The notes: generated from the sequence alone by a model not told the origin. DNA of 64,000 nucleotides from JAXDMK01 sp963790325 (GCA_963790325.1 CAWBNY010000003.1:186001-250000); one strand, 5' to 3'; counted from the stretch's first letter, positions 15,845 to 24,400 are shown. Translations and numbers: made by a program.

Positions 15845-18800
15845 CGAGGTGACCGCCCGGATGTCGATGGTGACGGCCTCGGCGGCGGACGGGGGACCCT
15901 CGGTGAGGGAGACGGCCAGCACCTGCTCCGTGATCCACGGGCCGTGGGCGGCGAGGACGGCCGTCAGCCCCTCGCCGGAGACCACCGCCTCGATCCGGTC
16001 CGACAGGGACAGCCCCCGCGCCTTGCGGGCGTCGTTGATGTCGCGGGCCAGCTGGCGGGCCACGCCCTCCAGCTCCAAGGCCTCGTCCAGGGCGAGGTCG
16101 AGGGCTACGGCCCAGTCGTCGTCGGTGGCCAGGGCGAAGTCCTCGTGGCGGACGGCCCGCACCTCCACATCGCCCGGCTCCAGCCGCTCGCCGGCGACCT
16201 CGACGAAACCGTCCGCCTCCAGCCGGCGGCGGACCTCCGACCCGTCGGCCTCGGCCAGGGCGGCCTTGACCGCGTTGACCCGGGGTCCGAGGCGGGGCCC
16301 GAGGGCCCGGAAGTTGGGGATCACCGTCCACGACATGAGGTCGGACAGAGTCTCCACGTCCTCGATGACCTTGACGTTGAGCTCCTCCGCCACCTGAGCC
16401 CGCACCGCGGGCGACAGCCGCACCCCCGGGTGCAGCACCAGCGCACGCGGCAACGGCTGGCGGGTGCGGACGCCGGCGTCGGTGCGGGCGGAGCGGCCCA
16501 GGCCCACCAGCCGGCGGGCGGCGTCCATGTCGGCCAGCAGGCCGACCGCCGAGTGGTCGGGGTCGGGCAGGTCGGGCCACCGCTCGACGTGCACCGACGT
16601 CCCGCCCGTCAGGGTCACGTACAGCTCGTCGGCCAGGAACGGGCAGAACGGGGCCAGCAGGCGGCTGGTCACCGTCAGGCACCGGTAGAGGGTGGCGAAC
16701 GCCCCGCCGTCGGACCGGCCGCCGGCCGGTCCCCAGAAGCGGGCCCGGGACCGGCGCACGTACCAGTTCGACAGGTCGTCGACGAAGGCGGCCAGCGTCG
16801 ACGCGCCCCCGAAGGCGTCGAAGTGGTCGAGGGCGTCGGTGACCGCCGTCACCGTCTGCGCCAGCCGGGCCTCGGCCCACCGGTCGAGCACGTGGCCCTC
16901 GACCTCGGCCGACGGGTCCCAGTCACCCTCCGAGGGCGCGGGCGAAGGCTCGCCGGCGCCGGGCACCGCCGGCTGCCATTCGGCCAGGTCGGCGTAGGTG
17001 GCGAAGAAGGCGTAGACGTTCCACAGGGTTATGAGCGTCTTGCGGGTGGACTCCCGGATGCCGTCCTCGTAGACCCGGCGGTTGGTCCAGGGCGAGCCGG
17101 CGGAGAAGAAGTACCAGCGCAGGGCGTCGGCGCCGAAGGTGTCGAACATGTGCCACGGGTCGAGGACGTTGCCCTTCGACTTCGACATCTTGGCCCCGAG
17201 CTCGTCGACGACGTGGGCCACGCAGACCACGTTGCGGTAGGGCGTCGACCCGAACACGAGCGTGTTCACCGCCAGGAGGGAGTAGAACCACCCCCGGGTC
17301 TGGTCGATGGCCTCGCAGATGAAGTCGGCGGGGAACGACTTCTGGAACTCGGCCCGGTCGCCGAACGGGTAGTGGTGCTGGGCCGACGGCATCGCCCCCG
17401 AGTCGAACCAGGCGTCGAGCACGGGCGCCACCCGCACCGACGGGGCGCCGCCACACCCGTCGACCGGGCACCCGAACACCACGTCGTCGACCGCCGGCCG
17501 GTGGAGGTCGAGCCCGGCCAGGTCGCGCCCGGCCAACCCCGACAGCTGCTCCACCGAGCCCACGCACGTGTCGTGGCCGTTCTCACAGCGCCAGATGGGC
17601 AGGGGCGTACCCCAGTACCGGTCCCGCGACAGCGCCCAGTCGACGTTGTTCTCCAGCCAGTCCCCGAACCGCCCGTGCTTGATGTGGTCGGGGTACCAGT
17701 TGATGTGCTCGTTCTCCCGCAGCAGGTCACTGCGGTGGTGCGACGTGCGCACGAACCACGACGTCTTGGCCCAGTAGACGAGGGGCGTCGAGCACCGCCA
17801 GCAGTGGGGATAGGAGTGGGTGTAGGCGTGTCGCCGGACCAGGAGGCCACGGGCCGCGAGGTCGTCGATGATGGACGGATCGGCGTCCTTGACCCACATC
17901 CCGGCCCACGGCGTCACCTCGGCCGAGAAGGTGCCGTCGGCACCGACCGGGTTCAGGACGGGGAGGCCGGCGGCCCGGGCCACGTCCATGTCGTCGGCTC
18001 CGAAGGCGGGGGCGAGGTGGACGATGCCCGACCCGTCGTCGGTGGAGACGAAGCCGGCGCCGACCACCCGTTGGCCCCGGTCGTCGATGGGCAGGAAGGC
18101 GAACGGCCGCGAGTACCGCCACCCGACCATGTCTGCGCCCACGAACCGCTCGACGACGTCCGACCCCTCGGGCGCCCGCGCCTCCGCCACGACCAGGTCG
18201 CGCCCGCCGTCGGCCGAGCGGACCCGCACGTAGGGGATCGCCGGCCCCACCGCGGCAGCCACGTTGGAGATCAGGGTCCAGGGCGTCGTCGTCCACACCA
18301 GCAGGTCGAAGTCGCGATCCAGCACGGGGAACCGCACGTACACCGACGGGTCGGTCACGTCGCGGTAGGCCCCCGGCTGCCCCAGCTCGTGGGACGACAG
18401 GGCCGTCCCGCAGCGGGAGCAGTAGGGGACGACCCGGTGGCCCTCGTACAGCAGGCCCCGGTCGAAGAGCTCCTTGAGCAGCCACCACACCGACTCGACG
18501 TAGTCGTTGGACAGCGTCCAGTAGGCGTCCTTGGTGTCGATCCACACGCCGGCCCGCTCCGTCAGCGACTCCCAGTCGCCCACGTACCGTTGCACCGACT
18601 CCCGGCAGCGGGCGTTGAACCTCCCGATCCCGTAGGCCTCGATCTGGGACTTGTTGGTGAAGCCGAGCTCCTTCTCCACCTCGATCTCCACCGGCAGCCC
18701 GTGGCAGTCCCAGCCTCCCTTGCGAGGGACGTCGTGGCCCCGCATGGTCTGGAACCGGGGGAAGAGGTCCTTGAACACCCGGGCCCACACGTGGTGCAGG

Positions 18801-18967
18801 CCGGGGCGGCCGTTGGCTGTCGGCGGGCCCTCGTAGAAAACCCACCGCGGCGCCCCGTCGCGCAGGTGCAGGACGACCTCGGCCAGGTCGAGCTCGCGCC
18901 AGCGGGCCAGCACGCGCTCCTCCAGGGCGACGAGGTCGAGCTGGGGGTCGACGGGTCCGAAGGCCAT
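15836..18967 (-). CDS. ileS: Isoleucyl-tRNA synthetase
   Basis: This class I enzyme charges tRNA-Ile. The 1043-residue protein has the HIGH-type site as GPPTANGRPGLHHV near residue 50. The editing (CP1) domain carries LLVWTTTPWTLISN, and KMSKSKGNVLDP lies near residue 593, followed by an anticodon-binding domain. The HIGH variant and the length resemble the eukaryote-like (type 2) IleRS group, which is often naturally mupirocin-resistant; that trait is inference. The start could also be the ATG four codons upstream (18979). A TATCCA box (complement of 19006-19011) may be its -10, leaving too short a leader for a T-box. The final codons (Ser-Asn-Arg-stop) are formed by a 48-bp repeat. Confidence 0.95.
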   Translation of the reverse strand: MAFGPVDPQLDLVALEERVLARWRELDLAEVVLHLRDGAPRWVFYEGPPTANGRPGLHHVWARVFKDLFPRFQTMRGHDVPRKGGWDCHGLPVEIEVEKELGFTNKSQIEAYGIGRFNARCRESVQRYVGDWESLTERAGVWIDTKDAYWTLSNDYVESVWWLLKELFDRGLLYEGHRVVPYCSRCGTALSSHELGQPGAYRDVTDPSVYVRFPVLDRDFDLLVWTTTPWTLISNVAAAVGPAIPYVRVRSADGGRDLVVAEARAPEGSDVVERFVGADMVGWRYSRPFAFLPIDDRGQRVVGAGFVSTDDGSGIVHLAPAFGADDMDVARAAGLPVLNPVGADGTFSAEVTPWAGMWVKDADPSIIDDLAARGLLVRRHAYTHSYPHCWRCSTPLVYWAKTSWFVRTSHHRSDLLRENEHINWYPDHIKHGRFGDWLENNVDWALSRDRYWGTPLPIWRCENGHDTCVGSVEQLSGLAGRDLAGLDLHRPAVDDVVFGCPVDGCGGAPSVRVAPVLDAWFDSGAMPSAQHHYPFGDRAEFQKSFPADFICEAIDQTRGWFYSLLAVNTLVFGSTPYRNVVCVAHVVDELGAKMSKSKGNVLDPWHMFDTFGADALRWYFFSAGSPWTNRRVYEDGIRESTRKTLITLWNVYAFFATYADLAEWQPAVPGAGEPSPAPSEGDWDPSAEVEGHVLDRWAEARLAQTVTAVTDALDHFDAFGGASTLAAFVDDLSNWYVRRSRARFWGPAGGRSDGGAFATLYRCLTVTSRLLAPFCPFLADELYVTLTGGTSVHVERWPDLPDPDHSAVGLLADMDAARRLVGLGRSARTDAGVRTRQPLPRALVLHPGVRLSPAVRAQVAEELNVKVIEDVETLSDLMSWTVIPNFRALGPRLGPRVNAVKAALAEADGSEVRRRLEADGFVEVAGERLEPGDVEVRAVRHEDFALATDDDWAVALDLALDEALELEGVARQLARDINDARKARGLSLSDRIEAVVSGEGLTAVLAAHGPWITEQVLAVSLTEGPPSAAEAVTIDIRAVTSNR

Positions 18968-19026
18968 GGGCGTACACATTGGCACGTGCCGGAATCGGCC
19001 CGAGTTGGATAGCCACCCCTGCGCCG

Positions 19027-19032
19027 TAGAGT
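19027..19032 (+). promoter_or_regulatory. Possible -10 box (TAGAGT), very short leader
   Basis: TAGAGT ends 10 bases before the ATG at 19043, so the transcript would have a leader of only about three bases. It lies in the divergent ileS/DUF167 gap. Confidence 0.45.
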
Positions 19033-19042
19033 ACGAACAACG

Positions 19043-19414
19043 ATGAACATCGACGATCTCTTCTCCACCACGGGCGACGACGCCGTCGTCCTCCACGTGC
19101 ACGTCCAGCCGGGCGCCGGGCGATCGGCCGTCGTGGGCCGCCACGGCAGCGCCCTCAAGGTCCGGGTGGCGGTCCCGCCGGTGGGGGGACGGGCGAACAC
19201 GGCGACGGCCGAGCTGCTGGCGGAGGAGTTCGGGCTGACGACGGCCCAGGTCGCGCTCGTCGGTGGCGACACCAGTCGGTCCAAGACGTTCACCCTGTCG
19301 GGGCTCGACGTCGACGAGTTCCGCCGCCATCTGGAGCAGGTCGTCGGCGCGGCCCACGCCCGTCCCGGAACCGCCCGCCCGGGGCCGGAAAACCCCCAAT
19401 CCGGGCGTCTGTAG
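19043..19414 (+). CDS. DUF167 family protein
   Basis: The 123-residue protein matches the small DUF167 (YggU) family of unknown function. It has VHVQPGAGRSAVVG near residue 20, LKVRVAVPPVGGRANTATAEL near 37-57 and SRSKTFTLSG near 80. The last ~20 residues are an extra Pro/Arg tail. It is transcribed divergently from ileS. In other actinobacteria such genes lie near the division or wall cluster, but no activity has been proven. Confidence 0.88.
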   Translation: MNIDDLFSTTGDDAVVLHVHVQPGAGRSAVVGRHGSALKVRVAVPPVGGRANTATAELLAEEFGLTTAQVALVGGDTSRSKTFTLSGLDVDEFRRHLEQVVGAAHARPGTARPGPENPQSGRL

Positions 19415-19485
19415 TTTTCTCTCCGTTGGTACACTCCGCTTCCGTCATTCTCCCAATCCACCGCCACTCGGAAGCCAGCGACCCC

Positions 19486-19905
19486 ATGCCGAAAACCGCA
19501 CCCAAGCCTGTACCCGCCGCCGACGACGGGGGCCCGGCCGACAAGTTCCTGGCCCAGCAACGCGAGCTTCTGCTGAGCGAGCGGGAGACCTACGTCATGC
19601 AGGCCGACGCGCTCAAGGCCGAGGCCCAGGCGCTGGCCGAGGACATGGAGCCGGGCGACATCCAGTTCGACGAGGAGTCGGGCGAGGGCGGCACCATGGC
19701 CGTCGAGCGCGAGCGCGACCTCACCCTGTCGGCCCAGGCCCGGGCCGCAGTCGACGAGATCGACCGGGCGCTGCGCAAGATCGACATCGGCACCTACGGG
19801 ATCTGCGAGAAGTGCGAGACGCCCATCCCCAGGGCCCGCCTGAAGGCTCTGCCCTACGCCGCGCTGTGCGTCGGCTGCAAGAGCGGGGGACTGTCGCGTC
19901 GCTGA
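19486..19905 (+). CDS. DksA/TraR-type C4 zinc-finger regulator
   Basis: The 139-residue protein has an N-terminal coiled-coil (residues ~18-100) and a C4 zinc finger with Cys107, Cys110, Cys128 and Cys131 (CEKC...CVGC). This is the layout of RNA-polymerase-binding DksA/TraR proteins, and actinobacterial members (CarD-independent, RbpA-independent) are little studied. ATG 19486 was chosen because the upstream codons to the TTG at 19426 are low-complexity leader sequence. A TACACT box at 19430-19435 may be the -10. The stop overlaps the reading frame of lspA. Confidence 0.88.
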   Translation: MPKTAPKPVPAADDGGPADKFLAQQRELLLSERETYVMQADALKAEAQALAEDMEPGDIQFDEESGEGGTMAVERERDLTLSAQARAAVDEIDRALRKIDIGTYGICEKCETPIPRARLKALPYAALCVGCKSGGLSRR

Positions 19906-20435
19906 GGTCGGCCCGGCGCAGGGCTGGGGAGGTCGAGCGCCCGGAGCGGGCGCCCGACGCCTACCGACCCGACGGCCGCCTGCGGCTGGTGCTGGGACTG
20001 GCCGCAGGCGTCGTCGTCCTCGACCAGCTGACCAAGACGTGGGCCCTGTCCGCCCTCGCCGACGGCCCCGTCCACCTGCTGGGCTCCCTCCGCCTGCGTC
20101 TCACCTACAACACCGCCGGCGCCTTCGGTCTCGGCGGGGGCCTGGTGCCGCTGCTGGCGGTGGCCGCCCTGGGCGTGGTCGTCTACCTCATCGCCACCGG
20201 CGCCGCCTCGTCCCGCCTGCCGGTGGCGCTGGCCATGGGACTGCTCCTCGGGGGGGCGGTGGGCAACCTGGCCGACCGGGTGTTCCGGGCCCCCGGACTG
20301 CTTCGGGGTGCAGTGGTCGACTTCGTCGATTTACAGTTCTGGCCGGTGTTCAACGTGGCCGACATGGGCATCACCTGTGGTTGCGTGATGTTGGTGCTGT
20401 GGGCCGGCCGCCCGTCGACGGCGGACACGAGATGA
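19866..20435 (+). CDS. lspA: Lipoprotein signal peptidase LspA (start uncertain)
   Basis: LspA is the integral-membrane aspartyl protease that cuts prolipoproteins before the lipidated Cys. Four hydrophobic segments, VVVLDQLTKTWAL, LTYNTAGAFGL, the catalytic GNLADRV and FNVADMGI are all visible. The start is unclear. GTG 19866 lies inside dksA, CTG 19902 overlaps the dksA stop as CTGA, and GTG 19989 begins within the first membrane span. I report the GTG that keeps the whole first helix and its basic flank. The stop overlaps the rluD ATG. Confidence 0.88.
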   Translation: MRRLQERGTVASLRSARRRAGEVERPERAPDAYRPDGRLRLVLGLAAGVVVLDQLTKTWALSALADGPVHLLGSLRLRLTYNTAGAFGLGGGLVPLLAVAALGVVVYLIATGAASSRLPVALAMGLLLGGAVGNLADRVFRAPGLLRGAVVDFVDLQFWPVFNVADMGITCGCVMLVLWAGRPSTADTR

Positions 20436-21337
20436 TGATTCCCGGCGCCCTCGACGGCGAGCGCCTCGACCGGGTGGTGAGCCTGCTCTTCAACCTCACC
20501 CGGCGGGAGGCGGCGGCCCTGATCGCGGCGGGTGGGGTGCGGGTCGGAGGCCGCCCGGTCACCCTGCGCTCCAGCCGGGTCAGCCAGGGCGACGAGCTCG
20601 AGGTCGACGCCCCGCCGCCCAAGGCCCCGTTCCGGCCCTGGCCCCAGGACGACGTAGAGGTCCCGGTGGTGTACGCCGACGAGGACGTGGTGGTGGTCGA
20701 CAAGCCGGCCGGCCTGGTGGTCCACCCGGGGGCGGGGAAGGCGGCCGGCACCCTGGTCAACGGCCTCCTGGCCCAGTTCCCCGAGATCGCCACCGTGGGC
20801 GCGCCCGAGCGACCCGGCATCGTCCACCGTCTCGACAAGGGCACCTCCGGGCTGTTGGTGGTGGCCCGCAACCGCACGGCTTACGACAACCTCGTCCGCC
20901 AGCTGGCCGATCGGGCCGTCGAGCGCCGGTACCAGGCCCTGGTGTGGGGCGCCTTCGACGCAGCCGCCGGGGCCGTCGACGCTCCCGTCGGCCGGGGCTA
21001 CGCCAACCCCACCCGGATGGCGGTCTCCGCCGGCGGCCGGCCGGCCCGCACCAGCTACCGGGTCCTGACCCTGTTCACCCACCCGGCCAAGGTGACCCTC
21101 GTCGCCTGCCGGCTGGAGACGGGACGAACCCACCAGATCCGCGTGCACCTGGCCGCCATCGGACACCCGGTGGTCGGCGACGACCGCTACGGCGGCGCCC
21201 GGCCCTCCATCGACCCCGGCCGCCCGTTCCTCCACGCCAGCCAGCTCGGCTTCGACCACCCCGCCACCGGAGCCAAGCTTCGGTTCTCCTCACCGCTGCC
21301 GCCGGAGCTGGAGAAGGTTCTTGCGTCGCTTCGCTAA
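20432..21337 (+). CDS. rluD: 23S rRNA pseudouridine synthase, RluD-like
   Basis: This 301-residue protein has an N-terminal S4 RNA-binding domain (LDRVVSLLFNLTRREAAALI, residues ~12-31) and a RluA-family catalytic domain. The catalytic Asp135 lies in GIVHRLDKGTSGLLVVA, followed by ETGRTHQIRVHL and GHPVVGDDRYGG. RluD makes the pseudouridines in helix 69 of 23S rRNA; exact target sites here are inferred from similarity. The ATG overlaps the lspA stop, the common lspA-rluD pairing. Confidence 0.92.
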   Translation: MMIPGALDGERLDRVVSLLFNLTRREAAALIAAGGVRVGGRPVTLRSSRVSQGDELEVDAPPPKAPFRPWPQDDVEVPVVYADEDVVVVDKPAGLVVHPGAGKAAGTLVNGLLAQFPEIATVGAPERPGIVHRLDKGTSGLLVVARNRTAYDNLVRQLADRAVERRYQALVWGAFDAAAGAVDAPVGRGYANPTRMAVSAGGRPARTSYRVLTLFTHPAKVTLVACRLETGRTHQIRVHLAAIGHPVVGDDRYGGARPSIDPGRPFLHASQLGFDHPATGAKLRFSSPLPPELEKVLASLR

Positions 21338-22112
21338 GGAGTACGAGGGCCCCCCGCCGGAGCTGCTGCCTCCGGAGCAACGGGCCCGGTACGAGGCGCG
21401 GGCCGCCCGCCGCACGCTGCGGTTCTTCGGCGTGGCCGTGTTCGTCCTGGTGGTGGGCGCCGTCTTCGCCTACACCGTGACTCGGGAGCGCAACGAAAGA
21501 CGGGAGCAGTCGTCGTCGGGGGCAACCGGCATCACCGGCGCCGCCGCGGTCACGGCCGACGCCTCCATCGGCCCCCCCGCCAACGCCGAGGTCGGGTCGT
21601 ACTTCGACGACCGTCGCCTGGCCCTGTCCGCCGCCACCGGCGAGCGGGTGGCGGTGATCTCCCTCGACACCTACCTGTCCGAAGCCGACGCCCGGGCGCG
21701 GATCGGCTCGCTGCCGGTCGAGGCCCTGCTGGCCGCCGCCCCCGGGGCCCACCCGTCGGTGGTCACCGCCGGCCTCGACGCGTGGGCCAAGAACCAGGTG
21801 GCGGCGGACGAGGTGGAGCGGGACGAGATTCGCAAGCTGCTTCCCACGGTCACCGACGCCGCCTTCAAGTCCTTCTACGAGTCCGAGGTCGTCCGTCTCG
21901 AGACCGCCATCCGGAACGCCTCCCCGAACGCGGCCGTCGTCTTCGGTCTGGTGGTGCAGGCCCCCGCCGACACCCTCCGCACGCTGGCCACCACCGCCGG
22001 GATCCGGCTGGTCGACGTCGGCGACGGCGTGGCGGCCCCCGGCGCGTCCTACCGGGGTCTGCGCCCGGAGGAGACCACCAAAGTCGGCCAACCCGCCACC
22101 CGCCCGATCTGA
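21321..22112 (+). CDS. Membrane-anchored protein of unknown function
   Basis: I do not recognise this 263-residue protein. It has a basic cytoplasmic N-terminus, one membrane span (residues ~34-54), a Ser/Ala-rich linker and an extracytoplasmic domain beginning around VGSYFDDRRLALSAATGERVA. The domain has alternating helical stretches and no cysteine pair or catalytic signature that I can identify. The TTG start overlaps the rluD end by 17 bases. Its place in the lspA-rluD-HAD chain suggests an envelope role. Confidence 0.7.
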   Translation: MRRFAKEYEGPPPELLPPEQRARYEARAARRTLRFFGVAVFVLVVGAVFAYTVTRERNERREQSSSGATGITGAAAVTADASIGPPANAEVGSYFDDRRLALSAATGERVAVISLDTYLSEADARARIGSLPVEALLAAAPGAHPSVVTAGLDAWAKNQVAADEVERDEIRKLLPTVTDAAFKSFYESEVVRLETAIRNASPNAAVVFGLVVQAPADTLRTLATTAGIRLVDVGDGVAAPGASYRGLRPEETTKVGQPATRPI

Positions 22113-22126
22113 CGGTTCCGTTCCGG

Positions 22127-22855
22127 GTGCGTGGCCGTCCGCTGGGCATCCCCGGGCGACGGGTGGCCCTGCTCGACTGGGACAACACGCTCCACGACGG
22201 GTGGACCCTGGAGCCCTGGGTGCGGTTCCTGGTCGACCGGGGCCAGGCCCCGCCCCGCCTGGCCGTCGACGGCGAGCAGCTCAGCCGGGACTACCTCGAA
22301 GGCCGCCTCGGCGACTCCAGCGACCTCGCCCACCGGGCCAACACGCTCTACGCCGGGGCCGCCGCCGGCTGGCGCCTCGCCGACCTGGCCGCCCTGGTGG
22401 CGCCGTTCGTCGAGGAGGTCGACCGGGCGCTGGTGTTCGGCTTCGTCCCCGCCCTGCTGGGGTGGCTGGTCGACCGGGGGATCGAGCCGGTGGTCGTCAC
22501 CGGGGCGCCGACAGAGCTGGTGGGCGGCTACGTCGAGCCCCTCGGAGGACGGGTGGTGGGCCTGTCCCTGGAGGTCGACGGCGATCGTTACACGGGTGCC
22601 GTCCGCCGCAACCCGGGCACGGGGGCGGAGAAGGCGCGGGCGGTGGCCGAGCTGGTGGGGGAGGGTTTCGAGGTCGAGCTGGGGGCGGGGGACAGCGAGT
22701 CCGACCTGCCCCTGCTGGTAGCCGGGCGCCGCCGGCTGGTGATGGGCAACCCCGGCCTGGCCGGCCGGTTCCCGCCGGCGAGCACGCTCCTGGTGGAGCC
22801 GCGCACCATGTCGGCCGACGAGCTGTGCGAGCGCCTCGACCGGCTGTTCCGCTGA
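22127..22855 (+). CDS. HAD-superfamily phosphatase (subfamily IB, SerB-like)
   Basis: The 242-residue protein has HAD motif I as LLDWDNTLHDG near residue 17 (Asp nucleophile and Asp+2), motif II VVVTGAP near 125, a Lys in GAEKARAV, and motif III/IV as LGAGDSESDLPLL. The helical cap after motif I is typical of the IB group, which includes phosphoserine and 1-acylglycerol-3-phosphate phosphatases. The substrate cannot be told from sequence. The GTG start lies 14 bases after the previous stop; CTG at 22109, overlapping that stop, is an alternative. Confidence 0.82.
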   Translation: MRGRPLGIPGRRVALLDWDNTLHDGWTLEPWVRFLVDRGQAPPRLAVDGEQLSRDYLEGRLGDSSDLAHRANTLYAGAAAGWRLADLAALVAPFVEEVDRALVFGFVPALLGWLVDRGIEPVVVTGAPTELVGGYVEPLGGRVVGLSLEVDGDRYTGAVRRNPGTGAEKARAVAELVGEGFEVELGAGDSESDLPLLVAGRRRLVMGNPGLAGRFPPASTLLVEPRTMSADELCERLDRLFR

Positions 22856-22875
22856 GGGGCCGCGGGCCCGGCCGC

Positions 22876-23313
22876 TCAGGCGGTGGAGCGCTCGGTGCCT
22901 CGGGCCCGCACCACCATGTCGGCGAGGGTGAAGGAGTCGAGGTGGTCGCGCATGTGGCCGCCGACCTCGGCCCACACTGCCAGGAGCACGCACTGGCCCT
23001 CGTGGTCGCAGGCCCCGTTCTGGTGGGGCTCGCCGAAGTCGCCGGCCACGATCGGCCCGTCGACCGCGCTCACGATCTGGCCCAGGGTGATCTCCGACGG
23101 GTGGCGGGCGAGGACGTAGCCGCCGCCCACGCCGCGCTTCGACCGCACCAGCCCGGCGCCCTTGAGCGCGAGCAGGATCTGCTCCAGGTAGGGCTGGGGG
23201 AGGGCGGTGCGCTCGGCGACGTCGCGGACCGAGGTCGGGCGGCTCCCGTCGGCGTGGAGGGCCAGGGAGAGCAGTGCCCGGCTGGCGTAGTCGCCGCGCG
23301 TGGACACCTTCAC
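22876..23313 (-). CDS. Rrf2-family transcriptional regulator
   Basis: This 145-residue protein has the Rrf2 winged helix (KVSTRGDYASRALLSLAL, then LPQPYLEQILLALKGAGLV and KRGVGGGYVLAR). The iron-sulfur region has only two cysteines, Cys102 and Cys108. Relative to IscR/NsrR these match the second and third ligands, and the first is replaced (His97 lies nearby). It may bind a cluster with a non-Cys ligand or sense thiols another way. A TACCAT box lies 6 bases before the GTG, which indicates a leaderless transcript and supports this start. Confidence 0.9.
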   Translation of the reverse strand: MKVSTRGDYASRALLSLALHADGSRPTSVRDVAERTALPQPYLEQILLALKGAGLVRSKRGVGGGYVLARHPSEITLGQIVSAVDGPIVAGDFGEPHQNGACDHEGQCVLLAVWAEVGGHMRDHLDSFTLADMVVRARGTERSTA

Positions 23314-23319
23314 GTCCCC

Positions 23320-23325
23320 ATGGTA
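23320..23325 (-). promoter_or_regulatory. -10 box of a probably leaderless Rrf2 gene
   Basis: On the minus strand TACCAT is followed by 6 bases and the GTG start, so transcription should begin at or within a base of the start codon. Confidence 0.55.
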
Positions 23326-23369
23326 GGGCCTATCGTGACGCCGACACCGGGAGTGGGAAGGAACTCGCC

Positions 23370-23879
23370 ATGGCTGACCAACGAACCGACGCAGAACCGA
23401 CCGACCCCCCTGGTGGCACCCCTGCGGTGGTGCTCCAGGAGCCGGACCCCGATGAGGCGCCCACCGAGTCGATCTCCCAGCCGGCCAAGGTCCTGCGCAT
23501 CGGGGCGATGACCAAGGAGCTGCTGGAGGAGGTGCGGCGGGCCGAGCTCGACGAGGCCAGCCGCGGCCGGCTGAAGGAGATCTTCGAGACGTCGGTGCGG
23601 GAGCTGGCCGAGGGAATCTCCCCTGACCTGCGGGACGAGCTGGCCCGTCTCACGCTCCCCTTCGACACCGGCATCCCCTCCGAATCCGAGCTCCGGGTGG
23701 CTCAGGCCCAGCTGGTCGGGTGGCTGGAGGGACTGTTCCACGGGATCCAGGCGGCCATGTTCTCCCAGCAGGCGGCCATGCAGGCCGCCGCCCAGGCCGG
23801 CGGCCGTGGCCTCCCTCCCGGCATGCCCGGCCGCCCCGGGTCCGGCCCCGACGCCACCCGTCCCGGGAACTACCTGTAG
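23370..23879 (+). CDS. bpa: Bacterial proteasome activator Bpa (DUF2587)
   Basis: Bpa (Rv3780 in M. tuberculosis) forms a dodecameric, ATP-independent ring that opens the 20S proteasome for unfolded substrates. The 169-residue protein has the family core SQPAKVLRIGAMTKELLEEV (residues ~36-55), ETSVRELAEGISPDLRDEL, LTLPF and AQLVGWLEGLFHGIQAAMF. Its last four residues, GNYL, match the HbYX-like (GQYL) tail that docks into proteasome alpha pockets. A TATCGT box at 23331-23336 may be the -10. Prokaryotic-ubiquitin and 20S genes are not in this window but are implied. Confidence 0.93.
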   Translation: MADQRTDAEPTDPPGGTPAVVLQEPDPDEAPTESISQPAKVLRIGAMTKELLEEVRRAELDEASRGRLKEIFETSVRELAEGISPDLRDELARLTLPFDTGIPSESELRVAQAQLVGWLEGLFHGIQAAMFSQQAAMQAAAQAGGRGLPPGMPGRPGSGPDATRPGNYL

Positions 23880-23945
23880 GCGAGGACCTCTCCGCGCCCG
23901 CACGTACGCCCGAGGCTCGAGGAGGCGAGCGATCCCGGCCACCGG

Positions 23946-24272
23946 TCAGCGACCGACGGCCCGCTCCAGCTCGGCCTTCGACATCTTGGAGCGTCCTTCG
24001 ACGCCCTTCTCCTTGGCCTCGTTGTAGAGCTGGGCCTTGGTCCGTCCGCCCGGCCCGGTGTGCGACCGCAGGCCGCCCCGGCGGCCGGACGAGATGTCGT
24101 CGGTCGAGGAGCGGCTGGCCGTTCTCGCCTCCCCCGCCCGGGCCCGCTCCTTGTTGACGGTGCGGGCGGCGATCTCCTGGGCCCGGTCCTCACCCTCCCC
24201 CCGTTCTTCCAGGCTCTCCTTGATGTGCTCGTACTGCCGTTCGCGCTTGTCGCTCCACGCCTGTTGGGGCAT
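23946..24272 (-). CDS. Small basic Rho-N-like/plasmid-stabilisation-type protein
   Basis: The 108-residue, highly charged protein resembles a widespread small family, sometimes labelled plasmid stabilisation protein, with RQYEHIKESLEERG, EIAARTVNKERAR, TDDISSGRRGGLRSH and a C-terminal GRSKMSKAELERAVGR. The last part looks like a SAP/Rho-N-type helix-extended-helix nucleic-acid-binding motif. The true role is unknown; many members are linked to stress. A GGAGG lies 5 bases before the chosen ATG. A longer reading frame to 24389 has no such signal. Confidence 0.8.
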   Translation of the reverse strand: MPQQAWSDKRERQYEHIKESLEERGEGEDRAQEIAARTVNKERARAGEARTASRSSTDDISSGRRGGLRSHTGPGGRTKAQLYNEAKEKGVEGRSKMSKAELERAVGR

Positions 24273-24340
24273 CCCTGCCTCCTCTCCGGCTGCCTTCTGC
24301 TCCTCCACCATTCCCGTAGCCGGTGACGGGCATGCGGCTT

Positions 24341-24366
24341 GGTTCCCCGGATCGCTTTGCGGGTAA
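24341..24366 (+). promoter_or_regulatory. Possible SigB/SigF-type promoter
   Basis: GGTTCC at 24341-24346 and GGGTAA at 24361-24366 are 14 bases apart. This resembles the actinobacterial general-stress promoter pattern (GTTT, N14-16, GGGTAT) with mismatches. It lies 34 bases before the small acidic gene. Confidence 0.3.
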
Positions 24367-24400
24367 TGAGGCTGCACACGCGACGACAAGGAGCGCAGAC

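Noticed and set aside
18980..19042. T-box leader for ileS
   Set aside because: The divergent gap is only ~60 bases and lacks the T-box consensus, so no such leader fits.
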